DNA of 64,000 nucleotides, taken from the NCBI RefSeq assembly GCF_003063415.1, contig NZ_NESK01000013.1, forward strand, positions 38,048 through 102,047. The letters run 5' to 3'. A model generated the notes under the pieces. That model made no database searches. It worked only from the letters and a program-made list of their open reading frames with translations, and was not told the DNA's origin. The DNA is from Limnohabitans sp. 2KL-17 (GTDB lineage Bacteria; Pseudomonadota; Gammaproteobacteria; Burkholderiales; Burkholderiaceae_C). Made by a program: the position numbers and the translations under genes. Shown piece by piece: positions 17,007 through 25,222 of the stretch. The first letter of the stretch is position 1. Each line of letters begins with the position of its first letter.

Positions 17007-17074
17007 TGGCAATTTGCCAGCTACCCAACGGTTAATTAACCTCTGTCTGAAGGCCTACACCTTGAGGTGTAGGC
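17007..17074 (-). repeat. two further palindromes between usp and yceI
   Basis: The stretch 16897-17148 (252 bases) has no gene. Besides the yceI terminator it holds a perfect 9-bp hairpin (GCCTACACC, loop TTGA, GGTGTAGGC) at 17053-17074 and a short palindrome TGGCAATTTGCCA at 17007-17019 next to a run of ten A (T on the minus strand), which may be a second weak terminator for minus-strand transcripts. GTTAATTAAC at 17031-17040 is also palindromic. Confidence 0.5.
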
Positions 17075-17086
17075 TGCCCACACCCA

Positions 17087-17125
17087 TGAAAAAAGGCCAC
17101 CCCGTTGTAGACGCGGGGTGGCCTT
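17087..17125 (-). terminator. intrinsic terminator of the yceI operon
   Basis: Perfect 12-bp stem, AAGGCCACCCCG at 17093-17104 and CGGGGTGGCCTT at 17114-17125, with a 9-base loop. On the minus strand the stem is followed by a T-run, so it ends transcription 24 bases after the stop codon of the first YceI gene (17149). Confidence 0.88.
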
Positions 17126-17148
17126 GCACCAAACAGCTGCAGCAGGGC

Positions 17149-17727
17149 TTAAGGCGCGATGGCTTCGATGGTGATGTCGATGCGCACTTCGTCACCCACG
17201 TAAGGCGCGTATTTACCGGCGTTGAACTCTGTGCGCTTGACGGTCGTGAAAGCGTTGGCGCCCAAGGCCGGCTTTTTTGCCATGGGGTGTGCGGTTGCCA
17301 CGAAATGGGTCACCGTGAGGGTGACCGGCTTGGTCACGCCTTTGAGGGTCAGGAGCCCTTCGATGGCCTTGGGCTTGTCGCCTTCAAACACCACCTGGGT
17401 CGACTTGAAGGTGGCGGTGGGGAATTTGGCGGTGTCCAGAAAGTCTTCCCCCTGGATGTGGCTGTTGAAGTCGGCAAAGCCGGTGTTCACCGACTTCATG
17501 TCGATCACGATCTCTACCGAGCCGGTTTTCGCAGCAGCGTCAAAGACGACGTTGCCCGTGGTGTTGCTGAAACTGCTGAGTTGGTTGGACAGGCCAAAGT
17601 GAGAATAGGAAAACCGTGGAAAGGTGTGCGAGCCATCTACCTTGTAGGTCACGGGGGCGGCCAGAGCCGAGCCTGCGGCCACCGATGCAAAGGCCAGGGC
17701 GGTGGCGAGTTTTTTCAGAGATGTCAT
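17149..17727 (-). CDS. YceI family periplasmic protein
   Basis: A 192-residue exported lipocalin-like barrel of the YceI family that in known members binds long isoprenoid or polyprenyl quinone-like lipids. Signal peptide ends at ALA-AP near residue 25, followed by VTYKVDGSHTFPRFSYSHFG, where the family shows xDxxHTxxxFxxxH. The C-terminus has VGDEVRIDITIEA. It is the last of four co-directional genes (dioxygenase, cytochrome b561, YceI, YceI), consistent with a quinone or isoprenoid role at the membrane. The start at 17727 is set by the signal peptide. Confidence 0.88.
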   Translation of the reverse strand: MTSLKKLATALAFASVAAGSALAAPVTYKVDGSHTFPRFSYSHFGLSNQLSSFSNTTGNVVFDAAAKTGSVEIVIDMKSVNTGFADFNSHIQGEDFLDTAKFPTATFKSTQVVFEGDKPKAIEGLLTLKGVTKPVTLTVTHFVATAHPMAKKPALGANAFTTVKRTEFNAGKYAPYVGDEVRIDITIEAIAP

Positions 17728-17815
17728 GCGAAAGTTCCTGTGTAAAAAAGAATGGTCGAGGGTGAAAAAGCGGCGGTGCAGAAATGGGTTTGGGCTTTGG
17801 CTTGAGCTTGGGGAC

Positions 17816-18382
17816 TTATTTGCCTGGCGTGGTGGCCAGTGAGAAATTGACCTGGATGTCGTTGGCCACCACATCGAACTTGGCCCACATGCCTTCGCCG
17901 ATGGTGTAGTCAGCGCGCTTCATGGTGAAGCCGCCGGTCAGCAGGCCGTCCTTGCCTTGTGCGGTGTGCTTCATGGGGAACTTCAGCTCGCGGGTCAGGC
18001 CCTTGATGCTGAGCGTGCCTTGCACTTCGTACTGGTTGGGGGCGGTTTGTTTGATTTGTTTGGCCACAAACTGGGCTTTGGGGAAGGCCGCAGCGTTGAA
18101 CCACGATTTGGTCACCACCTCGTCGTCGGCCTCTCCCGAGCCAGTGTCCACGCTGGTCAGATCCACTTCAAAGCTGGCCTTGGCCTGCTCGGCTTTGGCC
18201 GGGTCAAAGCTCAGCTGCGCGGCAAACTTCTTGAAGCGGCCGTCCATGCCCACACCCATTTGCTTGTAGCTGAAGCTGACGCTGCTCTTGGCGGGCACGA
18301 TGGATTGGTAAGGCACTGCCTGGGCTTGTAAAGCCAGTGCGCCGGCAGACAAGGCCAGCAGGGTTTTCAAAAGGGTGTTCAT
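17816..18382 (-). CDS. YceI family periplasmic protein (second copy)
   Basis: A 188-residue exported YceI-family protein, only distantly like its neighbour, so not a recent duplication. Signal peptide MNTLLKTLLALSAGALALQA with cleavage near QAQA-VP; the barrel opens with VPAKSSVSFSYKQMG. The start ATG overlaps the stop of the cytochrome b561 gene by four bases (ATGA). Pairing of cytochrome b561 with YceI is common in proteobacteria and suggests that YceI carries the lipid electron carrier or substrate of the b-type cytochrome. An 88-base gap separates it from the other YceI gene. Confidence 0.88.
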   Translation of the reverse strand: MNTLLKTLLALSAGALALQAQAVPYQSIVPAKSSVSFSYKQMGVGMDGRFKKFAAQLSFDPAKAEQAKASFEVDLTSVDTGSGEADDEVVTKSWFNAAAFPKAQFVAKQIKQTAPNQYEVQGTLSIKGLTRELKFPMKHTAQGKDGLLTGGFTMKRADYTIGEGMWAKFDVVANDIQVNFSLATTPGK

Positions 18383-18948
18383 GAGGTTTCTTGTGGGTTG
18401 GAAGATGGACGGCCTGGCAGCATGCGGTGCAGCGTGTCGTCTTTGTGGAAAAAATGGTGAAAAAACGCGGCCGCCGCATGGCCTGCGATCAGCAGCAGCA
18501 AGCCGATGTTCAAGGCTTCGTGCAACTCGGCCAGCGTGGGGCCCAGTTCCTTGTCCCTGGCCAGCAGGTCGGGGATGGGCAGTACGCCGAACCAGACGGT
18601 TGGCACGCCTTTGGCCGAACTCATCAGCCAGCCGCTCAAGGGGATGGCGATCATCAGCACATACAACAGGGCGTGACCGGCGTGCGCGGCCCATTGCATG
18701 TGGCGGGGCATGCTGCCTGGCAGTGCCGGTGGACGGTGCGTGACGCGCCAAGCCAAGCGCAGCCAGACCAGTGCGAACACGCTCACGCCAGCCCATTTGT
18801 GCCATGCGTAGTACTGCAATTTATCGGGCGACAAGGGCAGGTCGCTCATGTAAAAGCCCAAAGCCAGCAGGCCGAAAATCATCAGGGCCATCAGCCAGTG
18901 CAGGCTTTTGGCGGTGCGGGTGTAATGCAGGGTGGTGGGGGTGCTCAT
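18379..18948 (-). CDS. cytochrome b561 family membrane protein
   Basis: Inner-membrane di-haem b-type cytochrome of about 189 residues with four hydrophobic helices. Candidate haem ligands are His in KSLHWLMAL (helix 1), WHKWAGV (helix 2), AHAGHALLY (helix 3) and ELHEALN/AGHAAAA (helix 4). The family passes electrons between quinols and periplasmic acceptors. ATG 18948 is preferred; another ATG six codons earlier (18966) is possible. It lies between the DODA-type dioxygenase (21-base gap) and a YceI gene (4-base overlap). Confidence 0.88.
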   Translation of the reverse strand: MSTPTTLHYTRTAKSLHWLMALMIFGLLALGFYMSDLPLSPDKLQYYAWHKWAGVSVFALVWLRLAWRVTHRPPALPGSMPRHMQWAAHAGHALLYVLMIAIPLSGWLMSSAKGVPTVWFGVLPIPDLLARDKELGPTLAELHEALNIGLLLLIAGHAAAAFFHHFFHKDDTLHRMLPGRPSSNPQETS

Positions 18949-18969
18949 GCGGTGTTCCTGGTGCAAAGT

Positions 18970-19755
18970 TCAGTGGAAGGTGTAGCCGTCCATGGCGATC
19001 ACATGGTCACTGATGCCCCGAAAAAACGCCTCTGGCTGCGCGCCACCGCCCGCAGCGCCCAAGGCGGTGAACAGGGGCAGCAGGTGTTCGTCGGTCGGGT
19101 GAGCGCGCTGGCCTTCAGCGGTCTGGCGGTAGGCCAGCAGGCCGGGCACATCGCGTGCTGTCATGTGGGTGTGGATCCAGTCGGCAAATGCCTGCACATA
19201 AGTCGGGGTGCTGCCCCCTTGTGAGCTCACAAGCATGAAGTCGCGCAGGTTGTGCGTCACGTTGCCCGAGGCCACGATCAGGATGTTTTGCGCCGCCAGA
19301 GCTGCCAATGCCTGACCAACGCGGTAAGCGTGCTCTGGTCCCAGATGGCTTTGCACCGACAAAGGCACCACCGGCACGTCCGCATCGGGGAACATCTGGC
19401 GCAGCGGAATCCAGGCGCCGTGGTCCAGCCCGTGCCCGGCGTCTTGCGCCACCGGCAAGCCCGCATTTTGCAAAGCGTTCATGACTTGGGCGGCGACTTC
19501 GGGACAACCGGTCGCGGGGTATTGCATGTCGTACAGGCGGGGGTCAAAGCCGCCGAAGTCGTGGAGGGTCTCGGGCCGGGTGGCAAAGCCGACGGTGGGC
19601 ACTGCGGTTTCCCAGTGCGGGCTGACCACCACGATGGCGCGGGGCGTGCCCAGCTTTACCGCGAGCTGGCTCAGGGCCGCACCTGCCGCGCCGGGGCGCA
19701 GGGCAAACATGGGGGAGCCGTGGGGCACAAACAGGACGGGGCGATGGCTGGACAT
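18970..19755 (-). CDS. DODA-type extradiol ring-opening dioxygenase (YgiD-like)
   Basis: Class III extradiol dioxygenase (LigB superfamily) of 261 residues. Metal-site residues are in VPHGSPMF (His), VVSPHWET (His) and GLDHGAWIPL, with ASGNVTHNL later. Bacterial YgiD homologues open the ring of 4,5-DOPA-like catechols or act on other small dienes. The gene heads the operon with cytochrome b561 and two YceI genes and is divergent from a LysR regulator 92 bases away, suggesting regulated detoxification or use of a catechol-type compound. Confidence 0.87.
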   Translation of the reverse strand: MSSHRPVLFVPHGSPMFALRPGAAGAALSQLAVKLGTPRAIVVVSPHWETAVPTVGFATRPETLHDFGGFDPRLYDMQYPATGCPEVAAQVMNALQNAGLPVAQDAGHGLDHGAWIPLRQMFPDADVPVVPLSVQSHLGPEHAYRVGQALAALAAQNILIVASGNVTHNLRDFMLVSSQGGSTPTYVQAFADWIHTHMTARDVPGLLAYRQTAEGQRAHPTDEHLLPLFTALGAAGGGAQPEAFFRGISDHVIAMDGYTFH

Positions 19756-19827
19756 GGTGTCTTCACTTTCAATGGGGGGACTTTAGGCGCCTGTGCTGTT
19801 CAGAAAAAGTAGCAAATGGACAAATGC

Positions 19828-19848
19828 TTGTTGCACAATTGGCAACAA
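19828..19848. promoter_or_regulatory. LysR-type operator palindrome at the lysR start
   Basis: A perfect interrupted palindrome TTGTTGC-N7-GCAACAA; its last base is the A of the lysR start codon. It contains the T-N11-A core expected of a LysR box. Its position over the translation start suggests autorepression and possible control of the divergent dioxygenase operon. That LysR binds here is inference. Confidence 0.65.
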
Positions 19849-20735
19849 TGGACAAACTCGATGCAATGCAAATCTTTGTGCGTGTGGCCGAGGCGAGCAC
19901 ATTCACCACCGTGGCCGACCAGCTGCAGGTGGCCCGCTCGGTGGTCACGCGCCAGATCGCTGCACTTGAAAAGCACCTGCGCGTCAAGCTCATCACGCGC
20001 AGCACCCGCAGCCTGACCCTCACCCCGGCGGGCGCGGCTTATCTGGAAAAGTGCCGGGTGATTTTGAACCTGGTCGATGCCGCCGAGTCCAGCCTGGAGG
20101 AAGAAAAAGCCGTGCCGCGTGGGCGCATCCGACTGGGCTTGCCCTTGAGTTTTGGCTTGCAGCGCCTGATGCCCGCTTTGCTCGACTTTGCCAAGGCACA
20201 GCCGCACATTGAGCTGTTAATGGACTTTTCTGACCAACATGCCAACCTGATCGAGGAGGGCCTTGATCTGTCGATCCGCATCACGGCTGACTTGCAGCCT
20301 GGCGACATCGTGCGCATGCTGGGCCATTGCCGCCTTTTGACGCTGGCCTCGCCGGCTTACCTTTCTGAGCACGGCACACCCACCCACCCCGAGCAGTTGC
20401 GCAACCATGAGTGCCTGGTCTATTCGATGACTGCCAAGAGCGCAACCTGGCCCTTCCAGCTGGACGGACAGGTGCAGGCTTTTCCGGTGCGCGGTCGCAT
20501 CCAGGCCAACAACGGGCTGGCGCTGGTGCAGGCCGCAGCCCAGGGCATGGGCATCGCTTTACAGCCCGACTTCATTGCCGAGCCTTTTTTGCAGCGCCAC
20601 GAAGTGGTGGAAATACTGCAGCCTTTCGAGGCGCCACCTTTGGGTATTTACGCGGTTTTGCCCAGCAACCGCTACATCCCGCACCGGGTGAATGTGCTGA
20701 TGGACCACCTCGCAGACTTCTTGGGCAAAAGCTGA
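19848..20735 (+). CDS. LysR family transcriptional regulator
   Basis: LTTR of 295 residues. N-terminal winged helix: [42 protein letters not shown]-terminal periplasmic-binding-like effector domain begins with [13 protein letters not shown]. The helix sequence ARSVVTRQI is near the DNA-contacting segment. ATG 19848 is chosen because the domain starts there; an in-frame start at 19824 would lie on the operator palindrome. Divergent from the dioxygenase/cytochrome b561/YceI operon, which is its likely target. The inducer is unknown. Confidence 0.92.
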   Translation: MDKLDAMQIFVRVAEASTFTTVADQLQVARSVVTRQIAALEKHLRVKLITRSTRSLTLTPAGAAYLEKCRVILNLVDAAESSLEEEKAVPRGRIRLGLPLSFGLQRLMPALLDFAKAQPHIELLMDFSDQHANLIEEGLDLSIRITADLQPGDIVRMLGHCRLLTLASPAYLSEHGTPTHPEQLRNHECLVYSMTAKSATWPFQLDGQVQAFPVRGRIQANNGLALVQAAAQGMGIALQPDFIAEPFLQRHEVVEILQPFEAPPLGIYAVLPSNRYIPHRVNVLMDHLADFLGKS

Positions 20736-20736
20736 T

Positions 20737-20755
20737 CGGGACTTTGGGTGTCCCG
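20737..20755 (+). terminator. short hairpin after lysR
   Basis: CGGGAC, a 7-base loop and GTCCCG begin two bases after the lysR stop. Only a mixed T-rich stretch (TTGTTGACC) follows, so it is a weak terminator candidate. Confidence 0.35.
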
Positions 20756-20845
20756 TTGTTGACCTTGCACGGGGCATGGCAAACTGCAATTCAAGCCACA
20801 ATGGCCCACCCTTTTTACCCACTGTTCATCAGCCAGGACCCTGTC

Positions 20846-22282
20846 ATGACTTATCCCCACACCCAACTTTTCATCAACGGCCAGTGGTGCGACGCCGAAG
20901 GTGGCCGCACCATGCCCGTGTTCAATCCGGCCAACGGCATCGAAATCGGCCGACTCGCCCATGCGGGTGTGCCTGATCTTGAGCGTGCCGCACAAGCCGC
21001 GCAAAAAGGCTTTGAGTTGTGGCGCGATGTGCCTGCCAACGAGCGCAGCGCCATCATGCGCAAGGCGGCGGCCCTGATGCGCGAACGCGCTCCGCTGATT
21101 GCAGAGTTGCTGACGCTAGAGCAGGGCAAGCCTTTGGCCGAAGCCAAGGTTGAGGTCATGTCGTCGGCCGACATCATCGAGTGGTTTGCCGAAGAGGGCC
21201 GACGCGTTTATGGCCGCATCGTGCCGCCGCGCAACATCAACGTGCAGCAAAACGTGCTCAAGCAGCCCGTGGGCCCGGTCGCTGCGTTCACGCCCTGGAA
21301 TTTCCCGATCAACCAGGCGGTGCGCAAGATGGCGGCGGCCCTGGCTACCGGCTGCTCGATCATCGTCAAGGCCCCTGAAGAAACCCCTGCATCGCCTGCC
21401 GAGTTGATCCGGGCCTTCCACGATGCGGGCGTGCCCGCAGGCGTGATTGGCTTGGTGTTTGGCACTCCCGCCGACATTTCCAGTTATTTGATCGCGCACC
21501 CGCTGATCCGCAAGATCACCTTCACCGGCTCCACGCCGGTGGGCAAAAAACTGGCCGCCATGGCCGGGCAGCACATGAAGCGCGTGACCATGGAGCTCGG
21601 TGGCCACGCCCCCGTGATCGTGGCCGAAGACGGCGACATTGCTTTGGCCGTCAAGACGGCAGGCGCCGCCAAGTTCCGCAATGCGGGCCAGGTCTGTATT
21701 TCGCCCACCCGCTTTTTGGTGCACCACAAGATTGCCGATGAATTTGCCAGCTTGTTGGCCGCGCACGCCGACTCGCTCAAAGTGGGCGATGGCCTGGTCG
21801 CAGGCACCAGCATGGGTCCGCTGGCCAACGAGCGTCGTTTGGTGGCCATGCAAGCCATCATGCAGGACGCCCGCGCCAAAGGCGCCAAGGTGTTGTCCGG
21901 TGGTGAACGCATCGGCACACAAGGTCACTTCTTTGCCCCCACGGTCTTGTCGCATGTGCCGCTCGATGCCGATGTGGTCAACCACGAGCCTTTTGGCCCC
22001 ATTGCGGCGATTCGCAGCTTCGAGAAGATCGAAGACGCCATCGCCGAGGCCAACCGCCTGCCCTTTGGCCTGGCCGGCTACGCATTCACCCAATCGCTCA
22101 AGACCTCGCACCTGCTCAGCCAGCGCCTGGAAGTGGGCATGTTGTGGGTCAACCAGCCTGCGGCACCTTGGCCCGAGCTGCCTTTTGGCGGCATGAAGGA
22201 TTCCGGCTACGGCTCTGAAGGTGGCCCTGAGGCGCTGGATGCTTACCTGAACACCAAGACGGTGTCGATCTTCAACGTCTGA
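20846..22282 (+). CDS. NAD(P)-dependent succinate-semialdehyde dehydrogenase family
   Basis: Aldehyde dehydrogenase of 478 residues, close to the standard length of GabD-type enzymes. Catalytic Glu250 is in MELGGHAPV and the nucleophile Cys284 in [11 protein letters not shown]; the cofactor motif [11 protein letters not shown] precedes them. [20 protein letters not shown] is the family hallmark for the oxyanion Asn. Starts at ATG 20846; the frame runs further upstream through the lysR 3' end without family similarity. The substrate is probably succinate semialdehyde or a similar short aldehyde acid; a specific pathway is not evident from neighbours. Confidence 0.88.
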   Translation: MTYPHTQLFINGQWCDAEGGRTMPVFNPANGIEIGRLAHAGVPDLERAAQAAQKGFELWRDVPANERSAIMRKAAALMRERAPLIAELLTLEQGKPLAEAKVEVMSSADIIEWFAEEGRRVYGRIVPPRNINVQQNVLKQPVGPVAAFTPWNFPINQAVRKMAAALATGCSIIVKAPEETPASPAELIRAFHDAGVPAGVIGLVFGTPADISSYLIAHPLIRKITFTGSTPVGKKLAAMAGQHMKRVTMELGGHAPVIVAEDGDIALAVKTAGAAKFRNAGQVCISPTRFLVHHKIADEFASLLAAHADSLKVGDGLVAGTSMGPLANERRLVAMQAIMQDARAKGAKVLSGGERIGTQGHFFAPTVLSHVPLDADVVNHEPFGPIAAIRSFEKIEDAIAEANRLPFGLAGYAFTQSLKTSHLLSQRLEVGMLWVNQPAAPWPELPFGGMKDSGYGSEGGPEALDAYLNTKTVSIFNV

Positions 22283-22295
22283 AGCTTTCAAGCCG

Positions 22296-22952
22296 ATGCG
22301 TATCCTGGTCACCGGGTTTGAGCCTTTTGACGGGCAAAGCCTCAACCCGTCGTGGGAGGTGGCGCGCGCACTGCACGGTGCGGTGATGGTCGGCGCGCAG
22401 GTCACGGCGGTGCAATTGCCCTGCGTTTTTGCGCTGGCGCTGCCCGCTTTACAACAGGCCTTGGCATCGCAACGCCCCGACATCGTGCTGGCGCTGGGTC
22501 AGGCCGAAGGGCGCTGCGATTTTTCAGTCGAACGCGTGGCCATCAATGTGCAAGACGCCCGCATCCCCGACAACGCCGGTGCGCAGCCCATTGACGTGCC
22601 GGTGGTGGCTGGCGGCCCGGCGGCTTATTTCAGCAGCTTGCCCATCAAGGCGCTGGTGGCGGGTTTGCGGGACGCGGGGTTTCCGGCGTCGGTGTCGCAA
22701 ACGGCTGGCACCTTTGTCTGCAACCAGGTTTTTTACGGCTTGCAGCATGCACTGGCAGGACGGGGTGTGAACAGTGGGTTCATGCATTTGCCTTTGCTGC
22801 CCGAGCAGGCAGCCCACTGGGCAGGCCCGAACTTGCCCAGCTTGCCTGCCAGTCTGTTGGTGGCAGGGGTGCAGCAGGCCCTGGCTTTGCTGGTGCTGCA
22901 CCGGCAACAGGGGCTGGGTGATGTGGTGCTGGCGGGCGGCACGCTGAACTGA
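22296..22952 (+). CDS. pcp: pyroglutamyl-peptidase I
   Basis: Cysteine peptidase C15, 218 residues, removing N-terminal pyroglutamate from peptides in the cytosol. The opening MRILVTGFEPFDG is characteristic. The catalytic triad is visible as Glu80 (SVERVAIN), Cys142 (AGTFVCNQ) and His164 (GFMHLPLLP), in the expected spacing. It follows the aldehyde dehydrogenase by 13 bases and could be on the same transcript. Confidence 0.95.
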   Translation: MRILVTGFEPFDGQSLNPSWEVARALHGAVMVGAQVTAVQLPCVFALALPALQQALASQRPDIVLALGQAEGRCDFSVERVAINVQDARIPDNAGAQPIDVPVVAGGPAAYFSSLPIKALVAGLRDAGFPASVSQTAGTFVCNQVFYGLQHALAGRGVNSGFMHLPLLPEQAAHWAGPNLPSLPASLLVAGVQQALALLVLHRQQGLGDVVLAGGTLN

Positions 22953-23082
22953 AATACCCCTTAACCGGTAGGCTGTGGTGCGTTATGCGGTAGTGTTTTT
23001 GCGTGGTTTGGGCGCGCAAACGCACAGACCCAAGCGGCTTGTTTTTCGATGATATGGCTCTTGCAAATCAACAGGAGACCTT

Positions 23083-23511
23083 ATGAAAAACAATCCCATC
23101 AGCCAGGCGGTTGTCGCCAGCATTCTCAGCATCACGGCCACCGCTTGGGCGCAAACTTCAGTGGGTCTGGGCCGTGTCGACTACAGGGACAACTGTGCCA
23201 GTTGCCACGGTGTGTCTGGCAAAGGCGATGGACCCGTGCATTCCTTTTTGGTCAAGCCTCCTTCTGACCTGACCACGATTGCCCGGCGCAATGGCGGCAA
23301 GTTCCCGCAGGAGTTGATGTGGGAGGTGATCGATGGCCGCTGGTCGGGTGATGCCGGGCCGCACGGGTCGCGCGAAATGCCGGTGTGGGGCAACGAATTC
23401 AAGGCCCGGGCCATGACCCAGCCCGGCGATTCGCCTCGCACCGCCGAGTGGTCGGCGCGCAACCGCATCGTGTCGTTGCTCATGTACTTGGAGACGGTTC
23501 AGCAGCCGTGA
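23083..23511 (+). CDS. c-type cytochrome, class I
   Basis: Periplasmic mono-haem cytochrome, 142 residues. A signal peptide ends near AWA-QT (residue 23). The haem-binding motif CASCH is at residues 38-42 within NCASCHGVSGKGDG, and the likely distal ligand is Met98 in SREMPVWG. Good length for cytochrome cL/c5-like carriers. No oxidase or dehydrogenase is adjacent, so the electron donor and acceptor are unknown. GGAG lies upstream of ATG 23083. Confidence 0.9.
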   Translation: MKNNPISQAVVASILSITATAWAQTSVGLGRVDYRDNCASCHGVSGKGDGPVHSFLVKPPSDLTTIARRNGGKFPQELMWEVIDGRWSGDAGPHGSREMPVWGNEFKARAMTQPGDSPRTAEWSARNRIVSLLMYLETVQQP

Positions 23512-23779
23512 CGCCTTGGACCGCGCGCATGCGCTGCCGTGCCCGTGCAGCCACACCGGTGTCTGCGAAAGCCCAGGCCAGCGAGGCCCCCATGCCTTGC
23601 AGGGCGGTGCGCACAGCCGCTTGTTCCAGCGCGCAACTGCGAGGGCGTTCCAGCATGTGAAGCGCCCAGTCGTGCAGCATCTGAAAGGCGGCCCGCACAA
23701 TCAGGCTGACCAGGGGGCGGTCCAACGGGTCGCAGGCCCAGTCGTTCAATGCGGATGAAATGGGGGGTGGGGTGAACAT
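23480..23779 (-). CDS. small hypothetical protein
   Basis: A 99-residue frame whose composition looks like a real soluble helical protein (many Leu, Ala, Trp, Met and a hydrophobic core such as LIVRAAFQMLHDWALHML), convergent with the cytochrome c gene and overlapping its last 32 bases. I do not recognise the family and see no motif, signal or membrane segment. The ribosome site is weak. It fills an otherwise empty stretch of about 500 bases; the rest (23780-24017) holds nothing I can name. It could be a chance frame. Confidence 0.45.
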   Translation of the reverse strand: MFTPPPISSALNDWACDPLDRPLVSLIVRAAFQMLHDWALHMLERPRSCALEQAAVRTALQGMGASLAWAFADTGVAARARQRMRAVQGVTAAEPSPST

Positions 23780-24017
23780 GGCCTGAAAAATTAAAAAGAA
23801 GCCGCAGTTTGGTTCAGTGGCCTGTCCAGTGCATGTGGCCTGGCAAATGCTGTGAAATGCCTCGGTCTTTTTGCGTTGCAGTCCGGCGGCTCAGCCACCC
23901 TCAAGGGTCTGACCGATTTCACCGTCAATAACCCGGCAAACAGTAGGCCCATTCTCCGCCAGAAGGGGTTAAGGCCGGCGCCATGCACGAACATCGAAAG
24001 ATTATTTGGAGACACCT

Positions 24018-24635
24018 ATGGCTTGGCTGGACTTTTTGAAAAATGGCAATGAACTGAGCGAACTCTTGATTGAGGGTGCCAATCCCTACGGTTCCAGCTT
24101 GCTCAAGCAAGCCGATGTGGACCAGATGCGTGACCACATCCAGCCCCCAGAGCGTGTGCTGGCCTATGTGCTGGGCCGTGTGGTGTTGGCCGGTCGCGGT
24201 CTGTGGTTGCTGACCGATCAGCAGTTGCTGATTTCAGAGCATGACAGTGGCAGCCTGGTGCACCACTTCGACTTGAGCGACATCACCGAGGCCGAGTGTG
24301 TCAAGGGCAAATACGGTTACACCTTGCGCGTGACCGCAGCGGGTCAGCTGCGAAGCGTGTATGGCGCATCGGCCCACATGGCGGCAGTGTTTTACCGGGC
24401 GCTGGGCCAAAAAGTGCGTTGCACACCGGTCTACAAACCCACCGCCTTGAATGCCGATGATGTGGCCGAGGTGGTGCACCACTTTTGTGACGCCGCCCTG
24501 CGCTTGCAGCCCGTGGCCATGGTCAATGCCGATGCCCGCGCCTTGATCGATCAATTGGCGCAAGACGCCGCCAACCAGGGTTGGTTGATGGCCACTGAGG
24601 CCACTCAGGTGCGCCAGGCCGAAGCGGCACACTGA
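24018..24635 (+). CDS. uncharacterised protein with a PH-like domain
   Basis: 205 residues, soluble, no signal peptide. The first part (about 40-130) alternates strands such as RVLAYVLGRVVLAGRGLWLLTDQQLLIS and HFDLSDITEAECVKGKYGYTLRV, which resembles bacterial PH/YokE-like domains that bind ligands or proteins. The C-terminal third is helical. ATG 24018 has GGAGA six bases upstream. It stands alone between an apparently empty stretch and the lipocalin. Domain assignment is by pattern only; the function is unknown. Confidence 0.7.
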   Translation: MAWLDFLKNGNELSELLIEGANPYGSSLLKQADVDQMRDHIQPPERVLAYVLGRVVLAGRGLWLLTDQQLLISEHDSGSLVHHFDLSDITEAECVKGKYGYTLRVTAAGQLRSVYGASAHMAAVFYRALGQKVRCTPVYKPTALNADDVAEVVHHFCDAALRLQPVAMVNADARALIDQLAQDAANQGWLMATEATQVRQAEAAH

Positions 24636-24653
24636 ACCTCGCAAAGCCTCGGT

Positions 24654-25208
24654 TCAGGGGCGGCTGGGCTCGATCCGTTTCAGGTCAAAGCCCCAGCCTT
24701 CAAGCTTGCCCAGCAGGGCTTGGTAAGTGGCGGCTGGCATTTGCGGTGTGCGCGATAAAACCCAAAGGTATTCGCGTTGTGGTTCGCTGACCACCACCCA
24801 CTGGTAGTCCGCATCGAGCGCGATGATCCAGTAATCGCCCCACACCAGCGGAATGAAAGACAGCCACTCGGGTGCAAAGCGCACCTTGAGCTGCGCTGAG
24901 GTCGGGCCACCGATCTGCCGGGCCGCGCCCAGCGCTTCGCTCCACTCGCCTTTGTCGGTTTTGCAACGGTTCAGCACTTGCACCCGGCCATCGGCTTGCA
25001 GGCTGTAAGTGGCCTGTGTGCTGCTGAAGCATTTCTTTTGAAACCAGTTGGGGTATTTGGCGATCTCATGCCAGGTGCCCATGTAACGCGGCACATCCAC
25101 CGAGGGCACCGTGGCCAAGGGCGCCAGGCTGGTTTGGGCATGGCAGGTCGCACCCCACGTGCCCAGACAGACCAGTGCGGCCAGTCCAAGTTTGCGCAGG
25201 GTGCTCAT
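24654..25208 (-). CDS. bacterial lipocalin (Blc family)
   Basis: Exported 8-strand lipocalin, 184 residues. Signal peptide MSTLRKLGLAALVCLG with cleavage near CHA-QT, a normal signal rather than the lipoprotein type of E. coli Blc. The lipocalin signature is MGTWHEIAKYPNWFQKKC, with later YSLQADGRVQVLNRC, DYQWVVVSEP and LSRTPQMP. These proteins bind fatty acids or lysophospholipids and help membrane maintenance. It follows the SDR gene on the minus strand with a 14-base gap. Confidence 0.9.
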   Translation of the reverse strand: MSTLRKLGLAALVCLGTWGATCHAQTSLAPLATVPSVDVPRYMGTWHEIAKYPNWFQKKCFSSTQATYSLQADGRVQVLNRCKTDKGEWSEALGAARQIGGPTSAQLKVRFAPEWLSFIPLVWGDYWIIALDADYQWVVVSEPQREYLWVLSRTPQMPAATYQALLGKLEGWGFDLKRIEPSRP

Positions 25209-25222
25209 GGGTGTAGCCCCAA

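Noticed and set aside
21116..22483. A 455-codon minus-strand frame
   Set aside because: It is antisense to the aldehyde dehydrogenase and pcp genes and shows no motif.
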